A stretch of DNA of 64,000 nt from Gammaproteobacteria bacterium (ex Lamellibrachia satsuma) (lineage in GTDB: Bacteria; Pseudomonadota; Gammaproteobacteria; Chromatiales; Chromatiaceae): positions 2,768,001-2,832,000 of the forward strand of contig CP053680.1 of the NCBI GenBank assembly GCA_019623805.1. The letters run 5' to 3'. Within the stretch, counting starts at the first letter, position 1; each line of letters begins with the position of its first letter. Positions 34,346 through 43,020 of this stretch are shown here, piece by piece. The position numbers and the translations under genes were made by a program. The notes under the pieces are model-generated. The model saw nothing but the letters and a program-made list of their open reading frames with translations. It ran no database searches and was not told the DNA's origin.

Positions 34346-35636
34346 ATGAAGTTCACGGAAGATAAGCTCGAAAAAGCCATCATCACTCTGCTGGAGGGGC
34401 AGGGTTATCCGCAACACCCTGCGGGTACGCTGGCGCGTAAGCCCACGGAAGTACTGCTCAAGGACGACCTGCAGGCATATCTCTACACCCGCTACACCAA
34501 TGACGGTATTACACACGGTGAGATAGATTCGATCATCCGCCGTCTGGAAACACTCTCTCCCGCCGATCTCTACGACTCCAATAAAACCATCCACAAAGGC
34601 GCACTACAACAAGGCCGACAAACAGAATATCGAGGAGGTCGAACAGTCCATCATCGTGGTGCGCGATCATCTCGATCTGCTCAACAAGCTGTTTCACAAG
34701 TTCGATGCCACGCCCTATCACCAGGGCAGCCCGCTGGAACAACTCAACTGCCTCAACATGGCGGCTGAGTACGCGCAGGTGACGGACAAGATCGAAAAGC
34801 GCTTCATGCATCTGGTCAAACGCCTGAAGGCCGCCTATGACATCTGTAGCGGTTCTGAAGCGCTGAAGCAGGCCGAGCGGGACCAGATTCATTTCTACCT
34901 TGCCGTTCGTTCCATTGTCTTCAAACTCACCAAGGGTAATGCGCCGGATACCGCAAAGATGAACGCCAGGGTGCGGGAGATGATCACCGAGGCACTAAAG
35001 GCCGATGGGGTGGCAGAGGTCTTCAAGATGGGCGAAGACTCCGCCAGCGCAACCGACATCTTCGATGACGACTATCTGGCCAAGATCGAAAAGATCAAAC
35101 TGCCCAACACCAGGATAAAGCTACTTCAACAGCTGCTCGCCAAAGCGATAGACGACTTCAGGAAGGTCAACAAAACCAAGGGCACGGACTTCTCGAAGCA
35201 GCTCAAGGCGCTTGTCGATAGCTATAACGAACGCAAAGAGGATGACGTGCTGGTCAGCAATGTCCTGGAGGACTTCACTGATGAAATTATCGACCTGCTG
35301 CATGCCCTGAAAAAAGAGAAGGAATCATTCGCCGATCTGGGTATCGACTTCGAAGAGAAAGCCTTCTACGACATTCTCAGAGGGCTGGCTGTCAAATACG
35401 ATTTTGAGTATCCAGAGGACAAACTTATCGTCTTGTCCAAAGCGGTTAAAACCGTCGTTGAGGATAAGGCCCGATATACAGACTGGAATCGGCGTGATGA
35501 TATCAAGGCTGAATTGAAAGTGGATTTAATCATCTTGCTTGCCGAGCACGGCTATCCTCCCGTCGACCGGGACGAGGTTTACAAGGAGATCTTCGAGCAG
35601 GCGGAGAACTTCAAAAAGCACCAGGCAAGACTTTAG
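34346..35636 (+). pseudogene. hsdR: Type I restriction endonuclease subunit, internally deleted
   Basis: The first ~85 codons (MKFTEDKLEKAIITLLEGQG to SPADLYDSNKTIHK) match the HsdR start. After about 34595 similarity shifts to another frame and resumes with AHYNKADKQNIEEVEQSI, which belongs near the C-terminus, and runs to the family's end (DRDEVYKEIFEQAENFKK) at 35636. About 500-650 residues holding the endonuclease and the DEAD-box translocase motifs are gone, with a frameshift at the joint. Ordinary translation gives a 140-residue stub. Restriction activity should therefore be lost while methylation can persist. Confidence 0.92.
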
Positions 35637-35684
35637 GACCAAGTGATTTCAGATAATGCCAGATGCGCGAGCAGGACGGTGATA

Positions 35685-35756
35685 GCAAAATCCGACTTCC
35701 TGGCCAACATGAGCCACGAGATTCGCACCCCGCTCAATGCGGTTTTGGGCCTCAGC
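35685..35756 (+). pseudogene. Fragment of a sensor histidine kinase (HisKA box)
   Basis: Twenty-four codons read [20 protein letters not shown] and LGLS, the phospho-acceptor His motif of hybrid histidine kinases. Nothing of the sensor part before or the ATPase part after it is present. It is a scrap left at the edge of the restriction island, probably from recombination. Confidence 0.85.
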
Positions 35757-36171
35757 CCTGGCTGCTGGAGATCTCAGCAAGAATCCTCCTGCCTTCTTCC
35801 TCGTCCAATGTCGCAAGGCCGTTTTTAAGAATCAGGCCTTCCAGGAATGTGTGATGGGAGTCAGTCCCGACTTCAACAGCATGAATCAATGTTTGCCTTG
35901 ATGCATTCAGCAGGCACTTTGCGGCTTTCTTCTTGGCTTGCAGGCGTTTTTGTTCCCAGGCAGTCTGGACAAATCGCCATACTGGGGGTGATAACTTCTT
36001 TTCACCCCAAGTGTTGAGCGTGACCCAATACTCCACGCCGCCTTGAACAAGGGGGAGATGCTCAGGAGGGACGCCGATCTGGGTAGTCAGAAATGACTTC
36101 AGCCAGCGGCTGCTTTTGATCCTTCTCTGCGTCATTTTAGTATCAGCTAATACAGTTATCGATGTGGGCAT
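35752..36171 (-). CDS. Hypothetical protein, 139 residues
   Basis: A basic, probably nucleic-acid-associated or helical protein ([38 protein letters not shown]) with an acidic C-terminus ([20 protein letters not shown]). No family recognised. It could start at ATG 36135. Its 3' end touches the histidine-kinase scrap on the other strand, marking a likely recombination joint; the gene may be cargo of the island. Confidence 0.55.
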   Translation of the reverse strand: MPTSITVLADTKMTQRRIKSSRWLKSFLTTQIGVPPEHLPLVQGGVEYWVTLNTWGEKKLSPPVWRFVQTAWEQKRLQAKKKAAKCLLNASRQTLIHAVEVGTDSHHTFLEGLILKNGLATLDEEEGRRILAEISSSQG

Positions 36172-36297
36172 ATTAAGCGTTGCGGCGAGGAATATCTGTA
36201 AAACTGTGTGACGTTTGGACGATGGCCTGCTGGGCTTGTAGGCATGATCAAGCGTTGCGGATCAGGCAAAACGATTTGATACAATTTTCGATATTTG

Positions 36298-36321
36298 CCG
36301 GCTCCGCTATGCTTGAGCCGG
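36298..36321 (-). terminator. Hairpin after the aminopeptidase gene
   Basis: CCGGCTC (36298-36304) pairs with GAGCCGG (36315-36321), immediately downstream of the minus-strand gene at 36323 (overlapping nothing). On that strand it is followed by AAATATCG rather than a T-run, so termination would be weak. Confidence 0.3.
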
Positions 36322-36322
36322 T

Positions 36323-37414
36323 CTACAGTTTGTCGGTTAGGGCTGCCATGCGTTCCGTTTCAGACTGTCTGGAGAGCTTGGCGCAGGCCTGATAGAAAGC
36401 AATCCAGTCCCGGTTTTGCTGTTCAAAGAGGTCGAGAAAGCCGGGTACCAGTCGATAATAGGTGGCAATTTGTGCCAGAGAGGCATTGTTGATGGGCTTG
36501 TCAAACCAGCGGTCGTAACGCCCGAGGCCATTCCAGCGATGTTTCAGCTGCTGATAGTCCTGGCGTAATTGGGTGAACAGCCTGGCCTTGCGGTTGCGCA
36601 TTTCAGATTCCGTCATCTCCATTCCATAGAGTGTTTCCAGTGCGTTGCGGGTCTGCAGCAGGAGGGCTGTGAATTCCTGATGCCGAAACTGCTGTTGTTG
36701 CCAGGCCGAGGTGGTTTTCTGCTTCGTGCGCAGCCACTGATCCACGCCTAATTGGGCCACCGCTGTGGCAAAGGCTTCGTTGAAGGCGCTGTCACCCTGC
36801 AGATAGAGTTGCTGATGGGCCAGTTCGTGGAATATGAGTTGTGCGAGGCTGGTTTCGGGCCAATGGATCACCGTGCTGGGCAATGGATCGTCGAACCAGC
36901 CGAGGGTTGAATAAGCGGGTACATCTACGATAGTGGCATCCAGCCCTTCGTCCCTTAGTTGACTGGCGTAGGTTTTCGCCTCGGTTTTGCTGAAATATCC
37001 ACGGTAGCTGGCGCAGCCCACTATTGGGTAACACCACTGTTTTGGGTGAATCGAGAACTCCGGTGCGGCAACGACACTCCACACCACAGCCTTGCGTTGC
37101 AGATCGGCATAACTGCGATAACTCCTGTTTTCCGGCAGTTTCAGCGTTTGGCTGGCAAAGTCCCGCAGGGTTTCAGTCAGCTGAAGCCTTTGCTTCAGCA
37201 GTGGATCGGTCTGTGGATTTGCCAGCAGGTCGCTGATAGATTCAGTGCGCTGCAGCAAATCCAGATGTCCCTGGATCGACTGGGCGTAGTACCCAATGCT
37301 GGAGCAACCGGAGAGCAGCAGTGCTATCAGCAGCGTGGCAGGCAGGTTTAAGTATGGGGAAAACAGTGTTCGAACTCGCTCTCTACTCCGGTATGTGCTC
37401 GATAGTATACGCAT
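36323..37414 (-). CDS. Predicted zinc aminopeptidase lipoprotein (COG4324-type)
   Basis: A 363-residue exported protein. The lipobox LLSGC lies about 37 residues from ATG 37414 and the mature protein begins CSSIGYYAQSIQGHLDLL, as in putative aminopeptidases of this family. The zinc motif HELAH sits in LIFHELAHQQLYLQGDSAFNEAFA, with the downstream Glu as third ligand. The open frame extends further upstream but family length supports 37414. The start codon lies inside a 66-bp repeat that recurs at 38427-38492, so the first residues (MRILSSTYRSRERV) are repeat-encoded and the leader is long; the true start is uncertain. Confidence 0.82.
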   Translation of the reverse strand: MRILSSTYRSRERVRTLFSPYLNLPATLLIALLLSGCSSIGYYAQSIQGHLDLLQRTESISDLLANPQTDPLLKQRLQLTETLRDFASQTLKLPENRSYRSYADLQRKAVVWSVVAAPEFSIHPKQWCYPIVGCASYRGYFSKTEAKTYASQLRDEGLDATIVDVPAYSTLGWFDDPLPSTVIHWPETSLAQLIFHELAHQQLYLQGDSAFNEAFATAVAQLGVDQWLRTKQKTTSAWQQQQFRHQEFTALLLQTRNALETLYGMEMTESEMRNRKARLFTQLRQDYQQLKHRWNGLGRYDRWFDKPINNASLAQIATYYRLVPGFLDLFEQQNRDWIAFYQACAKLSRQSETERMAALTDKL

Positions 37415-37429
37415 GACGAGTAGAGGCTT
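37364..37429. repeat. 66-bp direct repeat, copy 1
   Basis: Begins CAGTGTTCGAACTCGCTCTC and ends GACGAGTAGAGGCTTC. It aligns without gaps to 38427-38492 with roughly three quarters identity, and includes the start codon of the aminopeptidase gene. Confidence 0.65.
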
Positions 37430-37520
37430 CCTGCCAAACACAGGGTTCTCTGATGGAGGTCCTCGAGCCTGATATGCCATAATCCTCCATGAAAAATTTC
37501 TGGGATAGCAGGTGAATAAG

Positions 37521-38423
37521 ATGAGTGTTGATCAACTGAACAGTGAGTACGCGATCGAGAACCAGCTGAAGTTTGTCGATGGGGAGGGCGGTTTTCCATT
37601 TATTGAAATCGACAATGGAAAGGCAACGGCCCTGATCTCTCCCTATGCGGGACAAGTGCTCTCTTTTTGTCCGGCCGGCGAATCCCAGGACCTTCTGTTT
37701 CTCAGTGACCAGGCCTACTACCAGGATGGAAAGGCCATCAAAGGCGGCATCCCTATCTGCTGGCCCTGGTTCGGTTCCGATCCTGAAGGTTTGGGCCGGC
37801 CCGGTCATGGGTTTGTGCGCAACCGCGACTGGTCGGTAGTGTCTACTGATGCAACCAGCGAAGGTGACACCAGGGTGGTGCTGGGTCTGGTTGATACAGA
37901 GGAGACCAAGGCTATCTGGCCCCACGCTTTCAGGCTGAATATCGAGATCACGGTAGGCAACAGTCTGACTGTGGAACTGGTCACCCGCAATACGGGTGAG
38001 CAGACATTTACCATCACCCAAGCGTTTCACACCTATTTCAGAATAGGGGATATCGCCAGGGTGAAGGTGCTGGGGTTGGAGGGGCTTGATTACCTGGATA
38101 AAACCGACAGTGGCGTGGAAAAGACCCAGGCAGGTGAAATCACTATCTCTTCAGAGGTGGATCGTATCTATATGGATGCTCCAGATGAGCTGGTAATAGA
38201 CGATGAGGCCCTGAGTCGGCGGATTCACATCAGCAGCGCAGGCAGCCGGACTGCGGTGGTGTGGAACCCGTGGGCGGAAATCTCCAGGGACATGGCCGAC
38301 CTGGGTGATGAGGATTTTCAGCGCCTGCTGTGCGTGGAAACCGCCAATGCCGCGAGTGAAACCGTCGAGCTTCCGCCGGGTAGTGAGAGCCGGGTGCTTG
38401 CCCGCTACCGGGTATCCTCATAA
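37521..38423 (+). CDS. D-hexose-6-phosphate mutarotase (YeaD-like)
   Basis: A 300-residue aldose-1-epimerase-fold enzyme interconverting alpha and beta hexose-6-phosphates. Motifs: GQVLSFCPAG, GGIPICWPWFG, HGFVRNRDW (catalytic His), TQAFHTYFRIGD (second His) and NPWAEISRDMADLGDEDFQRLLCVE (catalytic Glu region). ATG 37521 has AGG 8 bases upstream; a GTG at 37512 is an alternative. Flanked by the two copies of a 66-bp direct repeat. Confidence 0.93.
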   Translation: MSVDQLNSEYAIENQLKFVDGEGGFPFIEIDNGKATALISPYAGQVLSFCPAGESQDLLFLSDQAYYQDGKAIKGGIPICWPWFGSDPEGLGRPGHGFVRNRDWSVVSTDATSEGDTRVVLGLVDTEETKAIWPHAFRLNIEITVGNSLTVELVTRNTGEQTFTITQAFHTYFRIGDIARVKVLGLEGLDYLDKTDSGVEKTQAGEITISSEVDRIYMDAPDELVIDDEALSRRIHISSAGSRTAVVWNPWAEISRDMADLGDEDFQRLLCVETANAASETVELPPGSESRVLARYRVSS

Positions 38424-38426
38424 GAG

Positions 38427-38492
38427 CAGTGTTCAAACCCTCTTTCGATTCTGGCATATACTGAGCAGTATATCCGTGACGAATAGAGGCTT
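38427..38492. repeat. 66-bp direct repeat, copy 2
   Basis: Begins CAGTGTTCAAACCCTCTTTC and ends GACGAATAGAGGCTTC, three bases after the mutarotase stop. Same orientation as copy 1 at 37364-37429. Confidence 0.65.
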
Positions 38493-38576
38493 CTAAGCCG
38501 ATACAAACTGAATCCTGGAGTTGGATCTGCCAAGGGAGGCATTGATAGAAGTATCTGACCTTTGTGGGGATGAATC

Positions 38577-39338
38577 ATGTATTGGATCAAACTGCGTTTT
38601 TTACTTGTTGGGCTGGCCTTTCTGTTGGTCGGCGGTTGCCCATTTACCGACTCAGACGATGGCACAGTCAGCACCACGATTGCGTTGACGACTGCGGACA
38701 AACCCGATGTGGCGCCCTGTCCCACGCAGGATATCCTGGCCGACCAGGCAACCCTCGATGAATTGAAAAATGTATTGGTGAATGGCGCGCTCGTCTATCT
38801 CGATGTCCCCTTCGATGGTGGTGATCCGGATATTTATTCAAAGAAGTGTGGCCTGGATGCGTTTTGGAATCCGGCGGACAATATCGATATGGTGGCGCCG
38901 GGCGATGTGGGTATGACGGCCCTGACGCTTGCCCAGTATTATCAGCTCGGCAATGCCGGTATCTGTGCTGCCGGTTTTAACAATGGCAGCTTCGGCAACG
39001 GGGAGGGTTTTCCTGTTGCAGGCACCTACCGCAAAGAGATCAAAGCGACCCTTGCAGGTTTTACCTATCACCTGCGATTCAGACTGGTCGTCACAGGCAC
39101 ATCAGCGGGCAATCTCTTTGCCGATGAAGGCATTGTAGTGCCGCAGGATATGGAGAACACCCTCGTATATGAGGTGGATGGCGTTGTGACTGCCCATGCA
39201 GATCTCTACAGCACTATCGTCGATGCCTTTCTGGCGGGTGGAGGCGCCCCGACCGTGGTGCTGACAATCAAACCGAACGGGGCAGGGGCGGAAATCCTGC
39301 GGGTCAGTATCGAGCTGATCTGTGTCTCCAAAGCCTGA
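38577..39338 (+). CDS. Hypothetical lipoprotein, 253 residues
   Basis: A signal of 20 residues ends in lipobox LVGGC, then an Asp/Thr-rich linker and a domain with few hallmarks. Cysteines recur (APCPTQ, SKKCGLDAFW, GICAAGF, ELICVSKA) and may pair in the periplasm. No family recognised. GGGGA stands 7 bases before the ATG. The last 35 bases overlap the 3' end of the convergent RND transporter gene. Confidence 0.8.
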   Translation: MYWIKLRFLLVGLAFLLVGGCPFTDSDDGTVSTTIALTTADKPDVAPCPTQDILADQATLDELKNVLVNGALVYLDVPFDGGDPDIYSKKCGLDAFWNPADNIDMVAPGDVGMTALTLAQYYQLGNAGICAAGFNNGSFGNGEGFPVAGTYRKEIKATLAGFTYHLRFRLVVTGTSAGNLFADEGIVVPQDMENTLVYEVDGVVTAHADLYSTIVDAFLAGGGAPTVVLTIKPNGAGAEILRVSIELICVSKA

Positions 39339-41340
39339 TAATCGCCGGGGTAAGAGTGAGACTGCACAGCAGTGCGAGGGTGAGGCCCACTGCCAACAGA
39401 CCGCCGAGTTCCCTGTTGACCTGAATGGTCGACAGGGAGAGTGCCGCCGTGCAGGTGGCAATAACGGCGGTGGTTGCCAGTAGCGCAGGGCCTGCCCGTA
39501 AAGCGCCGCTTTGCAGTCGTCTCTGGAGGGAGCGTTTGCTATGCCGTAACGGCCATAGCAGATGCAGGGTGTAGTCCACAGCCAGGCCGATATAGATAAC
39601 CGGCAGCAGCATCATGCCCAGGCTCCAGGGAATGCCTGCATGGCCCATTACTCCGCCGATCAACAGGGCTGGCAACAGCAGAGCGATCAACGCCGGTACA
39701 ATGTTGGCTGTGTTGCCACCGAAGGCCCAGAGAAGGGTAACCATGATGATCGCCAGTGTTCCGATCAGACCCATCATGCCCGCTTTGGCACCCAGTTGTT
39801 CCATGCGATGGTAGTCGTAACCTGTGCCGCCGAACCAGAGACGGTGATGAGACAATACCGTGTGGTCGAAATGTCTCAGCCAATCGATGAGTTCGCTGTG
39901 GCGCTGGAATGAGTGGGGGGCGAAATGTAGCTGCACCCGTGCGGTGGCACTGTCGGGTTTGAACCAGTCTGAGAGCGCTGCTTCTTCTGTGCCGGGTTTC
40001 GGCGCCGTAGCTGTTTCCACCCCTGCCGCAAACGGCAGAACCATTTTCGTTTCGGGCCATGTTTTTGCGTAGTTCCTTATTGCCCTGGCTGCATTCAGGA
40101 GAGCCATCCTGTCTGCGCCTGCATCGTCCGTGGCCTCGATGAAAACATCTACGGGCCGCAGGTCAGTTCTACTCACCTTGGAAAGTTTGTAGATCTCTTT
40201 TTCAAGTGTATGGGACGGGTGAAAAAGACTAGGAAAGCGTACTGTCAGTTGCAGTGACGGCAGCCCTGAAAGGGCGAGGCAGAGTAGTGTGACCCATGCT
40301 GTCAGGACCCGTTTCGCATGGTGTTGCGAATAGCGGACTGCCTGCAGCGCAAGATACCTTGGCCAGTTTGGGACGGGTCGAAACCTGATTCCGGTAGAGA
40401 GAAAAAGTGTTCCGGAAACAAAAGTCAGCAGATAGGCCAGTAGCGCGCCAATGCCTGCCCAGATTCCCAGATCATGCAGTAAGGGAGAATCCTCCTGTAG
40501 CGCCAATATGAGCAGTGCGCCGGCGGTGGTGAGGGTGGTCAGCAGACAGGGATGGGCCAACGCCCTAACTTCACCGCCTAAAAAAAAGGTATCGCGCTTA
40601 CCCGCAAGACGGGTAGTGCGGTCGATCAGATGGATGGCATCGAGGGTTGCAATGGACCAGACGATGGGGATGAGTACCACCGCAATCAGTCCCGTGTTTC
40701 GTTCAAAGTATTGTAGCAGAAGCAGGATAAGGGTGCAGGAGATGCTGGCGACAAAGAGTGGAAAGAGCAAAGCGCTCAGGCTTCTGAAAAAGAGATAGGG
40801 GATCAGCGTCACCGAGATCAGGAGCCAGGGCAGGATGCCTCTTATATCCTCGTAGGCACTCTGCCAGGAGGCGACCCGGATCTGTGGTGTGCCGACACTA
40901 GCGGTGATGGTATCGGTAAACGCTGCAGTCGATGCCGCTATCGCCTTTTCGAGTCGGTGTGCCGCCTGCATGCTTGAATTGCCGGCGCTGATGTTGATGA
41001 GAAGCAGACGGGCATTTTGCTCGCCGATGGAGAATTGCATGACATCGGCAACATCGTCGATGGTGCTGATCTGTTGCTTTAATCTCTCGATACTGCCGGG
41101 TTCAGCCTCCGGCTTGATGCCGATGATTACCCGGTTCGGTTCTATACCGAAGATTGTCCGGATCTCTTCCAATCTGTCTTGGTCCTGGGGCGGCAGCATC
41201 TGTTCCAGGGTCGGGCGTTCATCGGGCGTGAATGAGGAGAGGTAGTAGAGACAGATCGGCACCGCCACAATTGCGGTAATCCTGCCAAACCAGATCAGCC
41301 AGTTGGGGCTCGCGAAACTATAACTCCCAGTGCCGGACAC
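39304..41340 (-). CDS. RND/MMPL-superfamily transporter
   Basis: A 678-residue inner membrane protein with two halves, each one helix, a large periplasmic domain and a bundle of about five helices. The family repeat motif appears as TLDAIHLIDR in the first half and YIGLAVDYTLHLLW in the second, the latter with the Asp/Tyr-Asp pattern of proton-relay helices. Such standalone pumps often move lipids or hopanoids. The start is GTG at 41340. No membrane fusion or outer membrane partner is adjacent; the overlapping lipoprotein gene is on the other strand. Confidence 0.9.
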   Translation of the reverse strand: MSGTGSYSFASPNWLIWFGRITAIVAVPICLYYLSSFTPDERPTLEQMLPPQDQDRLEEIRTIFGIEPNRVIIGIKPEAEPGSIERLKQQISTIDDVADVMQFSIGEQNARLLLINISAGNSSMQAAHRLEKAIAASTAAFTDTITASVGTPQIRVASWQSAYEDIRGILPWLLISVTLIPYLFFRSLSALLFPLFVASISCTLILLLLQYFERNTGLIAVVLIPIVWSIATLDAIHLIDRTTRLAGKRDTFFLGGEVRALAHPCLLTTLTTAGALLILALQEDSPLLHDLGIWAGIGALLAYLLTFVSGTLFLSTGIRFRPVPNWPRYLALQAVRYSQHHAKRVLTAWVTLLCLALSGLPSLQLTVRFPSLFHPSHTLEKEIYKLSKVSRTDLRPVDVFIEATDDAGADRMALLNAARAIRNYAKTWPETKMVLPFAAGVETATAPKPGTEEAALSDWFKPDSATARVQLHFAPHSFQRHSELIDWLRHFDHTVLSHHRLWFGGTGYDYHRMEQLGAKAGMMGLIGTLAIIMVTLLWAFGGNTANIVPALIALLLPALLIGGVMGHAGIPWSLGMMLLPVIYIGLAVDYTLHLLWPLRHSKRSLQRRLQSGALRAGPALLATTAVIATCTAALSLSTIQVNRELGGLLAVGLTLALLCSLTLTPAIIRLWRHRSARY

Positions 41341-41372
41341 TACAGCTCCTCAATTAAGGGAAAATAGGATGC

Positions 41373-41441
41373 GTAGGGTGCGCCATGGGCACCAAAACAA
41401 GCTGTATTCACGTTAATCAGGGTGCGCACGACGCACCCTAC
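41373..41441. repeat. GTAGGGTGCGCC...CGCACCCTAC repeat
   Basis: GTAGGGTGCGCCATGGGCACC and, inverted, GGGTGCGCACGACGCACCCTAC around a 25-base centre, between argA and the RND gene. Third copy of the GTAGGGTG family. Confidence 0.7.
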
Positions 41442-41488
41442 CTTCTCGTGAAACATAACTCTCAGTAGCGGATACAAGATTGCCTGAA

Positions 41489-42823
41489 TCAGCTCCCGGA
41501 AAGTTGCTTGATCAGCACCTTTGAATTGCGCTGATAGTTATACAGCTGGCGGCGTTTTATCGGCAGGGATTTCAGATCGGCGGTAACGAAACCCCGCTCC
41601 CGGAACCAATGGGCGGTATGGGTGGTGAGCAGGAAAAGCTGCCGGATGCCTTGGGCACGGGCAGTGGTCTCCATCTGTTCCAGCAGCCAGTCCCCGCGCC
41701 CGCCGTCCCGGTAGTCGGGGTGGACGACGACACAGGCCAGTTCCGCTATCTGCTCCTTGGCATAAGGGTAGAGGGCGGCGCAGGCGATGGCCATGCCGTC
41801 ACGCTCCATCAGCGTGAAGCGTTCGATCTCGGTCTCCAACAGTTCCCGTGAGCGCCGCACCAGGGTCCCTTCCGCCTCCAGCGGCTCAAGCAGTTCCAGC
41901 AGGCCGCCGACATCGTCGATGGTGGCGGTGCGGGTCTCCTCATAGGGTTCTGCGGTGATCAGGGTACCTGAGCCGTCACGGGTGAAGAGTTCTTGCAACA
42001 GCGCGCCGTCACCCTTCCGGTCGAGCAGGTGGATGCGATTGACACCGCTGCGGCAGGCGGTAACCGCTGCCCGCAGATGCTGACAGATATCCTCCGCCAA
42101 CCGTTTGCGCCGCGACAGGATGGTGTCCACATCCCGTGGCACCACGTTGGTGATGAGGCGCCCCCGTGAGTCGGTCAACCCTTTACCCTCTACCAGACTG
42201 ATGAGCTTATCCGCCCCCAAGGCGATGGCCACGGATGCAGCGACGTCGGCGGCGCTCAGATTGAATACCTCGCCGGTCGGGGAGTAGCCGATCGGGGGGA
42301 TGATGGCAATCGCACCGGTTTCCAGGCGCTGCTCGATGGCCGCGGAATCGACGCGACGAACCTCTCCGGTATGACCGTAGTCGGTACCGTTTCTAACGCC
42401 GATGGGTTTAGCAGTAACGAAGTTGCCGGAGGCTGCCCGGATACGCGCTCCTGCCATGGGAGAGTTGGAGAGTCCCATGGAGAGCAGGGCCTCGATTTCC
42501 ACCCGCACGGCGCCGGCGGCCTCCTTGACGCAGGCCAGCGCTGCATCGTCGGTTACCCGCAGGCCATCGATGTACTGCATCTTTGCGCCGCGGGTCTGCA
42601 GCCGCTCTTCGACCTGGGGACGTGCACCGTGTACCAGCACCAGGCGGATTCCCAACCCCTGGAGAATGGCAAGATCGTGGATCAGGTTTGGAAAGCACCT
42701 GTCCGCCACTGCCTCTCCACCGAAACAGACGACGAAGGTGCGTCCACGGTGAGCGTGGATATAGGGGGATGCATCGCGAAACCAGGTCACGAAAGGGTCG
42801 GTTGTTTGCTTTTTGGAGACCAT
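41489..42823 (-). CDS. argA: N-acetylglutamate synthase
   Basis: First step of arginine synthesis, acetyl-CoA plus glutamate to N-acetylglutamate. 444 residues: an amino acid kinase domain (FVVCFGGEAVADR, RLVLVHGARPQVEERL, IIPPIGYSPTGEVFNL) that binds arginine for feedback inhibition, and a C-terminal GNAT domain (ACAALYPY, ELACVVVHPDYRDGGRGDWLL, TTHTAHWFRERGF). It is downstream of argE on the same strand but separated by a 167-bp inverted-repeat element. Confidence 0.96.
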   Translation of the reverse strand: MVSKKQTTDPFVTWFRDASPYIHAHRGRTFVVCFGGEAVADRCFPNLIHDLAILQGLGIRLVLVHGARPQVEERLQTRGAKMQYIDGLRVTDDAALACVKEAAGAVRVEIEALLSMGLSNSPMAGARIRAASGNFVTAKPIGVRNGTDYGHTGEVRRVDSAAIEQRLETGAIAIIPPIGYSPTGEVFNLSAADVAASVAIALGADKLISLVEGKGLTDSRGRLITNVVPRDVDTILSRRKRLAEDICQHLRAAVTACRSGVNRIHLLDRKGDGALLQELFTRDGSGTLITAEPYEETRTATIDDVGGLLELLEPLEAEGTLVRRSRELLETEIERFTLMERDGMAIACAALYPYAKEQIAELACVVVHPDYRDGGRGDWLLEQMETTARAQGIRQLFLLTTHTAHWFRERGFVTADLKSLPIKRRQLYNYQRNSKVLIKQLSGS

Positions 42824-42842
42824 TTTTCTGCCTATTCAGGGT

Positions 42843-43009
42843 CTAGGAGGTTGTCGGATTTAACACTGTTTGGCTGCAAACCCCTGATGGCGATCAACTC
42901 AGCTTATCAAACTCGTTAAATAGGCCCACTATTCGCCTCGTTCGATAAGCTGATTTGATTCGCCCCCAGTGATTTTTGCTTCAAACGGATAAACCCGACA
43001 GCCTCCTAG
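42843..43009. mobile_element. MITE-like element between argE and argA
   Basis: Terminal inverted repeats CTAGGAGGTTGTCGGATTTA (42843) and CTAGGAGGCTGTCGGGTTTA (read from 43009) match at 18 of 20 positions. The CTAG at each outer end may be a 4-bp target duplication, as made by IS5-type transposases. The 130-bp interior has no gene but contains inverse copies of ATCAACTCAGCTTATCAAA-like sequence (CTCAGCTTATCAAACTCGTT/ TTCGATAAGCTGA). Confidence 0.7.
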
Positions 43010-43020
43010 CTAACAGAAGA

